NCBI GenBank assembly: GCA_937926785.1
Contig: CALBBQ010000008.1
Span: 1 to 64,000, forward strand
Length of the DNA stretch: 64,000 nucleotides
Source: an uncultured Bacteroidales bacterium
Lineage (GTDB): Bacteria; Bacteroidota; Bacteroidia; Bacteroidales; Tenuifilaceae
Direction: 5' to 3'
Position numbers and translations under genes: made by a program. The first letter of the stretch is position 1; every line of letters begins with the position of its first letter. The notes under the pieces were generated by a model. It worked only from the letters and a program-made list of their open reading frames with translations. It searched no databases and was not told the DNA's origin. This document shows positions 6,825-16,004 of the stretch, in pieces.

Positions 6825-9800
6825 CTATACCCATCGTACCAGACAGAAATCCATTCGGTGTGGAAGGAATGGGTTTTTAGGGAATACCCTGATCCCGCAT
6901 TCAAACGCACCGGGTTCCACGGGAATGAGCTTTAGCTTATAGGTTGCCCTTGATCCCTCAATGCTCTCGAGTTCAAACTCATGAACCCGTTTTACCTTGA
7001 CCTCCTGATTCTCTATCAGATCGGCAATTACCAGTTCAACACCAATTTCATCGGGAGCCAGAGAGCCCAGGTCGAGAACTACCTCTGCCTCGTACTCTTT
7101 GCCAAGCACGATGGGCTCGCGGGTCATATCGAACTGTTTTACGCGAATAACCTCCAGCTCATCCCAGTTTCGCGAGATACGGCGTTTCCAAGCGGCGATC
7201 TTTTTTGCAGCGTCAAAGTCGTCGTCAATGATTTCGGTGTACCTCTGGTAAAGCTTGCTGTAGAATCGGTTCTGGTAGTCGGTAATCATTCTCAGGGTGG
7301 TGAAGTTTGAGGCTACCTGGGTCATGGATTTTTTGATGAACGAAACCCATTTGGTAGGCACGTCGTCGGCGTTTCGTTCATAGAAAGCAGGTACCACTTC
7401 GTTCTCCAGAATGGTGTAGATTAGCTCGGCATCCAGCTCATCCTGGAACTCTTCCTGTGGATAGGTTGCCTCCATGGGTAAAGCCCATCCCGCATTCTCA
7501 CGATACCCCTCAACCCACCAACCATCAAGTACGCTGAAGTGCAGTACACCGTTCATCACTGCTTTCTGCCCACTTGTACCCGAAGCTTCAAGCGGACGTG
7601 TTGGGGTGTTAAGCCAAACATCAACTCCCTGAACCATGCGGCGAGCAAGTTCCATGTCGTAGTTCTGAATGAAAATGATACGTCCCAGAAAACGGGGCTG
7701 TTTGGATATCTCAATGATCTTTTTTATCAGGTCTTGGCCGGCTTTGTCGTGGGGATGCGCTTTGCCTGCAAAAAAGATTTGCACGGGTCTTTCAGGGTTG
7801 TTTACCAGTTCCGCCAGTCTGTCCAAGTCCTTAAAAAGTAACCATGCGCGCTTGTAGGTGGCAAAGCGACGGGCAAAACCAATAGTTAGGATTTTATCGC
7901 TAAGTTTTTCCTGAATCTCGATAATCTGCCGGGGGCTCTCGAACCGCACCATGCTTGGGTTATTCAACCTTTTGTTGATTAGCTTGATGAGCCTATGGCG
8001 AAGCTTATTCCTGATGTCCCAAATCTTACTGTCGGGCAGGTTATCTATCTCACTCCAGTTGGGTAGCGAGTAGCCCAAGTTGTCGGATGTGGATTTATCC
8101 TCAAGAATTGCTTTCCACTCACGGGCAGTCCAGGTGGGGAAGTGCACACCATTGGTAACATAGCTGATATGCAGCTCGTTGGGGAAGTAGCAGGGCCACA
8201 TGCCGGCAAACATCTTCCGGCTAACCTCGCCATGCAGCCAGCTTACCCCGTTTACTTCCTGCGATAGGTTGATTGCCAGGTGGCTCATGGAGAAACGTTC
8301 GGTGGTATCGCCTGGGTACATACGACCCAGGTCCATGAACTGATCCCAGGTGATTTTAAGCCGATCGGGGTAGTGCGCCATGTAGGTACGAACCAGCTCT
8401 TCGGGGAAAGCGTCGTGTCCTGCTGGTACAGGTGTGTGTGTGGTGAACAGGCTGGAAGCCCGAACCACTTCAATGGCCTCGGGAAACGATAGCTTTTCGT
8501 CGGATATGAGCTTGCGGAGCCGCTCAAGCCCGATGAAAGCGGCATGTCCCTCGTTGATGTGGTATATATCTGGGGTTATGCCAAGCTCATTCAGCGCTCT
8601 GATTCCGGCAATACCCAGGATCATCTCCTGTTTGAAACGGTTTTCCAGATCACCACCGTAAAGGTGATGGGTAATAGTTCTGTCCTGCGGATTATTGTCT
8701 TCAAAGTCAGTGTCGAGCAGGTAAAGATCGTTACGGCCAACTTCTACTTTCCAGATTCGGGCAAAAACGTCTCTGCCCGGGAAAGCCACCTTAACCGTTA
8801 TCCACTTGCCGTTTTCGTCGCGAACGGGGGCGGCCACGCTTTGGGTAAAGTTTTGCTGGTCGTACACGGCAATTTGTTGTCCCGATGCCGATAGGTTTTG
8901 GGTGAAGTATCCGTAGCGGTAAAGCAGCCCAATTCCTACCATATCGATGTTGCGGTCGGACGATTCCTTCAGGTAATCGCCTGCCAATACCCCCAAACCA
9001 CCGGAATACAGGCGAAGTGAGCTGTGAAGGCCAAACTCCATGCTGAAGTATGCGATCTTGGGGCCTTTACGCTCATAACGCTTCATCATGTAGGAGGTAA
9101 AGCGTAGGTAAACCGATTGCAGCTTTTCAACGAATCCCTGTTCGTTCTCTAGCTCCTGGAAGCGGGGCAGGCTGATGCGTTCCAGAAATTGGATGGGATT
9201 ATGCTCGCATGCGTTCCATAAGTCCTTGTCGATATACTCGTATAGCTCTCGGGCATCGGTGTTCCACGACCACCATAGGTTACGGGAGAGGTCGTCGAGG
9301 GGTTTCAGCTTTTCAGGTAGTCGTTTCTGGATGATCAGTCGTACCCAATTTGGCTGGTACTGCCTAAACTTTCGTTCTACACTGGGAAGCACTTCTTGCC
9401 GTTCGGTTTCCATGTACCGATGGGTTCTGCTTCCCACAACGTTTAATGCCTTGTCGTAGGCCTGGTAGTAGTAATCGATAAAGTTTTTCCAGAGGGCAAT
9501 ATTGGCAATTTCCTCGGCATTTGCGGAGATGTCGTTCTTTTTGTGGTGCTCAAGCTTGATGTACACCTCAATACTCGAAGCAATTTGTTCTATGACTTCC
9601 AGGTCGTTTTCATCGGTACGGGGAATGATTTTGATGGCGTCCTTGGGCTTACTGTAGTGCTTGTTCACCCAATCGCCAAACCCTGCAAGGGTTGTAGTGA
9701 TAGTAGGAACTTTGAAGGCTAAGCTTTCCAGTGGGGTGTACCCCCAAGGCTCGTAGTAAGATGGGAAAACCGTAATGTCCATTCCGATGAGGAGATCATA

Positions 9801-11081
9801 GTAAGGTTTGTTAAATATGCCATCGTGACCGTTGAGGTAGCAGGGTACCCAGAAAACCTTAACCCTATCCGATGAAGAGTTGTTCAATCCGAGGGAGCGT
9901 ATTCTCTTGAGAATGGGTTCGGTGTCGGGGTCATTTAGGTAGTGGGTAACGTGAGTGTCATCCAGAATGATGTAGTTGTCGGTTTCTTTCCCGTCGCGCA
10001 GGTTATGGAAAACATCCTTTCGTGGGCCATGATGGCCTGCAGGGATTAGAAGGAAGGCCAGGATTTCCTTTTCCAGGTTGTTCTCCCGGTTCAGCTTGGC
10101 AAGGGCTTCAAGGAAAACATCGATGCCCTTGTTTTTGAATTCGTAGCGACCGCTAATGCCAATTACCAGGCTATCCTTTGCAACATCGTGCGATAGCATG
10201 GCCTCGGCCACCTCGTAGAACTTAATTTTACCTTCAAGTTTACGGAGTTTGAACTCCTCAGGTTCAGGAATGAACGATCCGTCGAAACCGTTGGGGGTGA
10301 TGATGTCAACTTCCTTGCGAAGGAAGTATTTGCACTCCCGTGCCGTAATCTCGCTTACCGTGGTAAAGCAATCGGCTTCCTGAGCTGCTATTGACTCAAG
10401 CGACTGCTTTGACACAACGTTGAACTCGCGGGCCTTTACCTGTGGATCATATTTGTCGAGGTTGCTGTATAGCGGGATATTGTTTCCTGCAATACTGCGT
10501 CCCAGCACGGTGGCATGTGTGGTAAAAACGGTTCCAATCTGAGGCATACTGTCCTTCAGGTAAAGTAAACCGGTACCTGTCATCCATTCATGGAACTGGG
10601 CTACCACCCTATGCCTCAGGCTTAGGTTGTAGTTCGTGAAGCTCTCAATCACCTTGCCGGCTGCATAGCCAAACAGGGCGGGCTCAATGTAATCCCATTG
10701 GCCGGTGATGGAGTCGAGCTTAAACCGTTCCCATAGGGTCTTAAATATCTCATCTTTTGAGGAGATTAGGCCGGTAAAGTTAACCAGTATGGCCACAGGT
10801 TTACAGGGAATATTCCATCGGCCAATGCGTATGGAGAGTCCTTCGGAAAGGGCTCTGCTCTTCCATGCCTGAAATAGGTTGTGATCCTCAATGAACTCAA
10901 AGTTGTGCTCGGTATCTTTTATGATGTCCGGCCCAATGGTTATATAGTTGTTCTTGAGTTCATCCTCAATAAGCGATGCCTTGGTGGAAACAACGGTGTG
11001 AATTCCTCCTACCTTGTTACAAACCTCCCAGCTCACCTCAAACAGGTAGTCGGGCTTTAGCAATTTCTCCTTCATATGCAT
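6825..11081 (-). CDS. Glycogen synthase - alpha-glucan phosphorylase fusion
   Basis: A 1418-residue protein with two complete enzymes. Residues 1 to about 560 are a glycogen synthase of the eukaryote-like GT3 type (FEVSWEVCNKVGGIHTVV at the start; donor region FPSYYEPWGYTPLESLAF). A DUF3417 segment follows at about 590-680 (LDDLSRNLWWSWN), then an alpha-glucan phosphorylase (GT35) at about 690-1300. The pyridoxal-phosphate lysine is Lys1173 in SGTSGQKAVMNG. A beta-rich tail of about 110 residues ends the protein. One half adds glucose from a sugar nucleotide, the other releases glucose-1-phosphate, so the polypeptide carries opposing activities on the same polymer. Such fusions are known in Bacteroidota. 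It is the last gene of the four-gene operon, four bases after the GH57 gene. Met3 is an equally good start. Confidence 0.92.
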   Translation of the reverse strand: MHMKEKLLKPDYLFEVSWEVCNKVGGIHTVVSTKASLIEDELKNNYITIGPDIIKDTEHNFEFIEDHNLFQAWKSRALSEGLSIRIGRWNIPCKPVAILVNFTGLISSKDEIFKTLWERFKLDSITGQWDYIEPALFGYAAGKVIESFTNYNLSLRHRVVAQFHEWMTGTGLLYLKDSMPQIGTVFTTHATVLGRSIAGNNIPLYSNLDKYDPQVKAREFNVVSKQSLESIAAQEADCFTTVSEITARECKYFLRKEVDIITPNGFDGSFIPEPEEFKLRKLEGKIKFYEVAEAMLSHDVAKDSLVIGISGRYEFKNKGIDVFLEALAKLNRENNLEKEILAFLLIPAGHHGPRKDVFHNLRDGKETDNYIILDDTHVTHYLNDPDTEPILKRIRSLGLNNSSSDRVKVFWVPCYLNGHDGIFNKPYYDLLIGMDITVFPSYYEPWGYTPLESLAFKVPTITTTLAGFGDWVNKHYSKPKDAIKIIPRTDENDLEVIEQIASSIEVYIKLEHHKKNDISANAEEIANIALWKNFIDYYYQAYDKALNVVGSRTHRYMETERQEVLPSVERKFRQYQPNWVRLIIQKRLPEKLKPLDDLSRNLWWSWNTDARELYEYIDKDLWNACEHNPIQFLERISLPRFQELENEQGFVEKLQSVYLRFTSYMMKRYERKGPKIAYFSMEFGLHSSLRLYSGGLGVLAGDYLKESSDRNIDMVGIGLLYRYGYFTQNLSASGQQIAVYDQQNFTQSVAAPVRDENGKWITVKVAFPGRDVFARIWKVEVGRNDLYLLDTDFEDNNPQDRTITHHLYGGDLENRFKQEMILGIAGIRALNELGITPDIYHINEGHAAFIGLERLRKLISDEKLSFPEAIEVVRASSLFTTHTPVPAGHDAFPEELVRTYMAHYPDRLKITWDQFMDLGRMYPGDTTERFSMSHLAINLSQEVNGVSWLHGEVSRKMFAGMWPCYFPNELHISYVTNGVHFPTWTAREWKAILEDKSTSDNLGYSLPNWSEIDNLPDSKIWDIRNKLRHRLIKLINKRLNNPSMVRFESPRQIIEIQEKLSDKILTIGFARRFATYKRAWLLFKDLDRLAELVNNPERPVQIFFAGKAHPHDKAGQDLIKKIIEISKQPRFLGRIIFIQNYDMELARRMVQGVDVWLNTPTRPLEASGTSGQKAVMNGVLHFSVLDGWWVEGYRENAGWALPMEATYPQEEFQDELDAELIYTILENEVVPAFYERNADDVPTKWVSFIKKSMTQVASNFTTLRMITDYQNRFYSKLYQRYTEIIDDDFDAAKKIAAWKRRISRNWDELEVIRVKQFDMTREPIVLGKEYEAEVVLDLGSLAPDEIGVELVIADLIENQEVKVKRVHEFELESIEGSRATYKLKLIPVEPGAFECGIRVFPKNPFLPHRMDFCLVRWV

Positions 11082-11085
11082 CGGT

Positions 11086-12594
11086 TTACTTTTGTTTTTT
11101 TACCTTACTCTTTGTGTTTTTTTTAGGGGTAGATTCAGCTTTTTCGTTGGTCTTGGCAGCTGCTGTTTTGGTAGGTTTTGCTTTTGTAGCTTTAGCTTTT
11201 ACTGCTTTGTCATTTTTAGCTGAACCTTTGGTGCTTGTAGTTGATTTGGTGTTTTTTGCTGGTTTCTTTGCGGGAGCCTTGGAAACTCGTTCTTTTTTTG
11301 TGGAGTTGATTTTGCTCTGCAGCTCATTTATTTTTTCCTTATAGAGCTCAATGAGTTTTTGGGCTTGTTCCCCATCGTCCACGGAATCGTCCAGTAAAGG
11401 CTGTTCAATAAGCTTATTTTTCAACCTAAGTGTAAAGTCGCTAAGCACATTCATGAAGTTGATAAAAGCTTCGTAGGGTGAGTCGTACGGGTTAAAGTAC
11501 TTGTGAACATCTCCATCGCTGAACCACTTGGTGCACATGTAGTAGAAGTGGTCACTGGTTTGTAGGTAGAGCCAATCCTGATGGATTTGAGGGTCGTCAA
11601 TTTTCTCAACCAGTTCCGATAAGCTATAGAGCTCATTAAAAGCGCTATCCTGTAGCTCGTTCCCCAGCCAGGCAGTTAAATCGCGTTCCTCATCGGCCCA
11701 CGAGATTGGGTATGGGACATGCAGCAGTGCAACGGGTTGATGCTTTTGGGCAGCTTCAGAAGGGGTCAGGAATTCGTAGTTCGTATTGCTGAACACTCTT
11801 CCGGGCAGGGCGCGCATAAAGTCGAAGATGCCGGTTTCGGCCCACTGGTGCTCACCAAACGTTTCGTAGTCCATGAAAAGGTTTATGATTTCCTCATTTG
11901 GATTGATGCTGTTAAGCCAGTGAACGTACTTCTCGGTTGTGAGTGGCCACTCGCTCCAATCGCGGTTCGAGAAACGAAATGCTATGTCATCGCTGAGTCT
12001 AAAGTTCTTGAGGAGTAGTCGGAGTTTGGGGTTGATAGCGTTTGCGTACACCAGGTTGGGGGTTTTCCAACCCAGGATATGCTTAGCTCCCTCGGTGAGC
12101 ATGGTGGTAAAACCCAGGTCCGCTACCATGGCGCCAATTTCATCGGAGTAGATAAGTTCCGTGTTACGAAATGCTTTGGGTTTGTATCCGAGTAGTTGCT
12201 CAATTTTTTGGGTTTGAGCCTTTACCTGTCGGTAAAACTCCTCCTTATTTTTTAGTGCAGAAAGGGAGTGGGAGTAGGTCTCGGCCAGAAACTCCACACT
12301 GCCCGTTTTGGCAAGTTTTTGGAAGGTTTCCAGCACGTCGGGTGCGTACATCTCGAATTGGTCAAGTGCTGTACCTGAAATGGAGTATGAAATCCTGAAT
12401 CGGGAACCGTATTCTTTTATCAAATCGAGCATCAGCTTGTTGGTTGGTAGGTAGCATTTTTCGGCAACCTTACGCATAACCGAGCGGTTCGCAAACTCGT
12501 CGAAGTAGTTATGGTTTTTCCCAATGTCGAAAAAGCGGTACCGGCGTAGCCTGAATGGCTGATGTACCTGAAAGTAAAAGCAAATGGTCTTCAT
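11086..12594 (-). CDS. GH57 glycoside hydrolase with a Lys/Ala-rich tail
   Basis: A cytoplasmic alpha-amylase or glucan-acting enzyme of family GH57. The start KTICFYFQVHQPFRLRRYRF carries the conserved HQP; the nucleophile Glu lies in FRNTELIYSDEIG and the acid/base Asp in FMDYETFGEHQW. The catalytic part ends near residue 420. The last ~75 residues are low-complexity Lys/Ala/Thr/Ser with AKPTKT- and KKPAK-type repeats and no acidic patches, resembling bacterial histone H1-like tails; it may bind polyanions or granules, but this is inference. GH57 includes amylases, amylopullulanases and branching enzymes; the typical GlgB-type GH57 branching enzyme is longer, so amylase is the better guess. 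It lies between the GT4 and fusion genes of the operon. Confidence 0.88.
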   Translation of the reverse strand: MKTICFYFQVHQPFRLRRYRFFDIGKNHNYFDEFANRSVMRKVAEKCYLPTNKLMLDLIKEYGSRFRISYSISGTALDQFEMYAPDVLETFQKLAKTGSVEFLAETYSHSLSALKNKEEFYRQVKAQTQKIEQLLGYKPKAFRNTELIYSDEIGAMVADLGFTTMLTEGAKHILGWKTPNLVYANAINPKLRLLLKNFRLSDDIAFRFSNRDWSEWPLTTEKYVHWLNSINPNEEIINLFMDYETFGEHQWAETGIFDFMRALPGRVFSNTNYEFLTPSEAAQKHQPVALLHVPYPISWADEERDLTAWLGNELQDSAFNELYSLSELVEKIDDPQIHQDWLYLQTSDHFYYMCTKWFSDGDVHKYFNPYDSPYEAFINFMNVLSDFTLRLKNKLIEQPLLDDSVDDGEQAQKLIELYKEKINELQSKINSTKKERVSKAPAKKPAKNTKSTTSTKGSAKNDKAVKAKATKAKPTKTAAAKTNEKAESTPKKNTKSKVKKQK

Positions 12595-12609
12595 ATCAAA
12601 TTCCTCTTA

Positions 12610-13893
12610 TTATTTGCTGGTTACGTTATTGTATATCTCTAAGATTTTTGTAGCGGCTCTGTCCCATTTCATGCTATTTACCTCTTCCTGGCCGTATTTA
12701 ATGAAAAAGTTGGAAAGGGCTTTGTAGTGAAGTAGTCCGTAAATGCTATCGGCTAAGGCATCGATATCCCAGAAATCTACCTTAATGGCATACTTGAGAA
12801 CCTCCGATACGCCTGACTGTTTGGAAATGATAACGGGAACACTGGAGCGCATGGCTTCCAGCGGGCTGATTCCAAAGGGTTCGGATACCGAAGGCATCAC
12901 GTAAACATCGGATAGCATGAACATCTGGTTTACTTCAGGGCCTTTGAGGAAGCCCGTGAAGTGGAAGCGTGGTGCTATGCCCAGTTGAGCCACACGCCGG
13001 ATCATTCGGTTTAGCATATCGCCGCTACCGGCCATCACAAACCTAACGTCCTGAGTGCGTTTTAGCACTTTATTGGCTGCCTCCACGAAGTAGTCGGGGC
13101 CTTTTTGGAAGGTAACACGCCCCAGGAAGGTTACCACTTTCTCATTAACCCCACGTTCGAACTCCTGGTCGATATTGCCGGTGAAATGCACTGCGTTGTG
13201 CACGGTTATTACCTTTTCTTCCGGTATGCCATAGCGGTTAATCACAATACTTCGTGTCAGGTTGCTAACCGTTACCACCATATCGGCTACCTCCATGCCG
13301 CGGCGTTCAATATCGTAAACGGCCTGATTGATGTTTTCGCCACTGCGGTCGAACTCGGTGGCATGCACGTGAACAACGAGGGGCTTGCCCGAAACCATTT
13401 TGGCGGCTATGCCTGCCGGATAGGTTAGCCAGTCGTGTGCATGGATAACATCGAACCGCTCATACCAGGCCAAGGTGGCCGCTGTTATGGCATAGCGGGT
13501 AACCTCTGTCATAAGGTTTGGTCCGTATTTGCCTGAAAACCTGAATTTCCGCTTAAACGTGTTTATGTCGTACTCAACGGTCTCGTTCTCGCTATACTCC
13601 ACTATTTTTCTGAACTCTTCGGGGTCAATATAGGGAACGATGTTTGAACTAATTTCGAGGTATTTAATGTGTTGCCAGAACTCCTCAAGGTTTTTTGAGG
13701 TGTGCGATACCTCAATATCTTCGGCACTTACAAGTCGAACTCTACGCTGATCTTCATCGCCGTAAGCCTTAGGAACAACAAAGATTATTTCGGTACCCTG
13801 TTTTGCCAGTGCACGGGTTAATCCATAGCAGGCAGTTCCCAGTCCACCTGTGATATGAGGAGGAAATTCCCAGCCAAACATTAAAACTCTCAT
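12610..13893 (-). CDS. GT4 glycosyltransferase, starch/glycogen synthase-like
   Basis: A 427-residue GT-B enzyme. The N-terminal domain begins MRVLMFGWEFPPHITGGLGT, the glycine-rich acceptor loop of starch-synthase-like enzymes. HAHDWLTYPAG and HATEFDR follow. The C-terminal donor domain has TFLGRVTFQKGPDYFVEA and the E-x7-E signature in PSVSEPFGISPLEAMRSS. It probably transfers glucosyl residues in alpha-glucan synthesis, because it lies between a debranching enzyme and a GH57 enzyme with gaps of 7 and 15 bases. The same trio occurs together in other Bacteroidota. The acceptor and the sugar nucleotide cannot be told from the sequence. Confidence 0.88.
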   Translation of the reverse strand: MRVLMFGWEFPPHITGGLGTACYGLTRALAKQGTEIIFVVPKAYGDEDQRRVRLVSAEDIEVSHTSKNLEEFWQHIKYLEISSNIVPYIDPEEFRKIVEYSENETVEYDINTFKRKFRFSGKYGPNLMTEVTRYAITAATLAWYERFDVIHAHDWLTYPAGIAAKMVSGKPLVVHVHATEFDRSGENINQAVYDIERRGMEVADMVVTVSNLTRSIVINRYGIPEEKVITVHNAVHFTGNIDQEFERGVNEKVVTFLGRVTFQKGPDYFVEAANKVLKRTQDVRFVMAGSGDMLNRMIRRVAQLGIAPRFHFTGFLKGPEVNQMFMLSDVYVMPSVSEPFGISPLEAMRSSVPVIISKQSGVSEVLKYAIKVDFWDIDALADSIYGLLHYKALSNFFIKYGQEEVNSMKWDRAATKILEIYNNVTSK

Positions 13894-13900
13894 ACCTTTT

Positions 13901-15853
13901 CTACTTTTTATTGGGTTTGTAGTTGTCGATCATCTTTTGGATTCTGATGGCTTCGGCTACGCTCCAGGCTTGCGATATGCAACCATTAGGACGTTGCGGT
14001 GGGTCACCATCGTAAACCTCGGCAATGGAGCAGATACCATGCACCGAAATATCTTCCTGGAACGACTCAATGATACTGGTGGCAATGTTGATAGCGTTTT
14101 GTGGGTTTAGCCTGAAGTGAGCTTCAACATAAGCCCCAAGCAGCCATGGCCAGGCAGTTCCTTGGTGATATGCTGTATCGCGTGTGGGTTGATCGCCTTC
14201 GTATCTTCCGCGGTAGTTAGGGTTATTTGGTGAAAGGGTTCGTAACCCTTTGGGTGTGTAAAGTTCTTTGTCGATTACTCTTAAAACGCTCGGCATTTTA
14301 TCTTCGTCCAGCGGTGAGTAGGGGAGCGAGAGTGCAAAAATCTGATTTGGTCTGATATCGGTGTTTGGCCCTTCCTCATCAACGTAGTCGGCCAGGTAGC
14401 CCTTATCGGGCAGCCAGAAAATGGAGTTGAACGAGGCTTTAGTTCTTTCGGTAATGGGTAACCATTCCTTTACAAAACGGTAATCCTTGTTTTTGGTGGC
14501 TAAGTCGATGGTAAACATCATGGCATTGTACCATAAGGCGTTGATCTCAACCGGGTAACCAATTCGTGGGGTAACTGGCTTGCCATGGACAACCGCATCC
14601 ATCCAGGTTAGGGCATAACCTTTTTCGCCTGCCCATATCAAACCATTATCGTGCATTTTGATGTTGTAAGCCAATCCCTCGCGGTACCCTTTCAGGATGG
14701 TTTTCATCTTTTTCCCAAAATCTTTCCAAACCTCTTTAAAATCGCCGGTGTAGAGGTAATACTCTTGTATAGCCCAGAAGTACCATAGGGGGGCATCAAC
14801 CGAGTTGAATGCTTGAGTGGTGGTGTTACCCATGTTTGGGAAAAGGCCGTTTTTAAGCGTAGTGCTAAGGGAATCGAGCAGGGTTTTGCACATTTTCGGG
14901 TCATCGAGCCCCAGGGTCAAACCCGGAAGGGAGATAAACGAATCGCGCCCCCAGCTTCCGAACCAGGGATAGCCGGCAATGATTTCCCATTTCTTCCCTT
15001 TATGAACAATAAATTGGTGTGCAGAGTTTGCCATGCAGTTCTTGTAGCTATCTTTTGCCGGCCGCCGTTCAATTTCAGCATTGAATTTACGGAGTAAAGC
15101 CGATGGGGTTTGCTCATCGGTTGCAGCGGAGAAAATTACGCTCTCACCCTTTTTGATGGGTATTTCAAAATATCCCGGTACAAATAGATCCTCATGCCCC
15201 TCGTAGCCTCTTTTCAGCTCCTCCATGTACTCGATGTTGTAGTACCAGTCTGGCGAAGCAACAAACTCGTTCTTTTTGTTGAGTTGCAGATGTAATGTGG
15301 GAAATCCGGTGTATAGCTTGTACTTAACCCCATTTGCGCAAACCTGGTACTTTGTGTTTGCCCACATGTTGGCTTTTGATACGTTATGCACATTCCTGAA
15401 CGCCAGGAAAGGCTTTATTCTCAAGCGTGTTGGGCTGTGAGCGTCGAGCAGGGTGTATCGAATCATGAATTGCTCCTCGTTGTGAACAAACAGCAGCTCT
15501 TTTTTTAGAATTACCCCACCAACTCTGTAGGTTAGCGTCGGGGTGGGTTCATACTCAAAATCAACTATATACTTATGTCCTCGGGGCTCGTATATTCCGG
15601 GGTACCTATGAATCCCCAGGTTGAATGCCTGCCCGTGTTGAATTACGGTTTCATCTACACACGATAACAGTACATGATTCTCTCCGTCGAACTCATCGAT
15701 GGGTAGAATCATTAAACCATGATACTTACGGGTGTTGCAAAGAATAATTGTAGTACTGAAGTATCCGCCTGCACGGTTAGTACTCAAAATTTCTCTGTTA
15801 AGTGAATACTCCAGATTTACCAGTTGCTCCTTGTCGAACGATAGGTATTTCAT
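13901..15853 (-). CDS. Glycogen debranching enzyme (amylo-alpha-1,6-glucosidase type)
   Basis: Removes alpha-1,6-linked glucose at glycogen branch points. The 650-residue protein has the N-terminal domain of bacterial GDEs (EILSTNRAGGYFSTTIILCN, then NTRKYHGLMIL) and a C-terminal (alpha/alpha)6 barrel of the GH133 type, with WFGSWGRDSFISLPG and TAYHQGTAWPWLLGAY. The open frame reaches 15907, but MKYLSFDKEQL at 15853 is preferred because the family begins here and the longer version would cover the promoter-like site at 15904-15911. It is the first gene of the operon that also holds the GT4, GH57 and synthase-phosphorylase genes, so its promoter probably drives all four. Confidence 0.92.
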   Translation of the reverse strand: MKYLSFDKEQLVNLEYSLNREILSTNRAGGYFSTTIILCNTRKYHGLMILPIDEFDGENHVLLSCVDETVIQHGQAFNLGIHRYPGIYEPRGHKYIVDFEYEPTPTLTYRVGGVILKKELLFVHNEEQFMIRYTLLDAHSPTRLRIKPFLAFRNVHNVSKANMWANTKYQVCANGVKYKLYTGFPTLHLQLNKKNEFVASPDWYYNIEYMEELKRGYEGHEDLFVPGYFEIPIKKGESVIFSAATDEQTPSALLRKFNAEIERRPAKDSYKNCMANSAHQFIVHKGKKWEIIAGYPWFGSWGRDSFISLPGLTLGLDDPKMCKTLLDSLSTTLKNGLFPNMGNTTTQAFNSVDAPLWYFWAIQEYYLYTGDFKEVWKDFGKKMKTILKGYREGLAYNIKMHDNGLIWAGEKGYALTWMDAVVHGKPVTPRIGYPVEINALWYNAMMFTIDLATKNKDYRFVKEWLPITERTKASFNSIFWLPDKGYLADYVDEEGPNTDIRPNQIFALSLPYSPLDEDKMPSVLRVIDKELYTPKGLRTLSPNNPNYRGRYEGDQPTRDTAYHQGTAWPWLLGAYVEAHFRLNPQNAINIATSIIESFQEDISVHGICSIAEVYDGDPPQRPNGCISQAWSVAEAIRIQKMIDNYKPNKK

Positions 15854-15903
15854 GGCTTTTGGTATTAGTTGAAGTTTAGATTTATGTGTTAAACTAATTC
15901 GTT

Positions 15904-15919
15904 CCAAGTTAGCTAAAAA
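15904..15919 (-). promoter_or_regulatory. Possible promoter of the glycogen operon
   Basis: Minus-strand TTTTTAGCTAACTTGG with TAACTTGG at 15911-15904, one mismatch from TAnnTTTG. The 16 bases are identical to those upstream of the S4 gene (1828-1843). The distance to the chosen start at 15853 is 50 bases. Confidence 0.35.
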
Positions 15920-15938
15920 AGATGACTTTTACCTAATT

Positions 15939-15963
15939 TTGCTTTAGCTTTTTGTTAATTTTG
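15939..15963 (+). promoter_or_regulatory. Promoter of the thioredoxin-fold lipoprotein gene
   Basis: -33-like TTG (15939-15941) and a perfect -7 TAATTTTG (15956-15963), 41 bases before the ATG at 16005. Another TAATTTTG lies at 15934-15941. Confidence 0.5.
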
Positions 15964-16004
15964 ACGCTCAATTTTTCTGATATTTCAGATATAATTCGTT
16001 TGCG

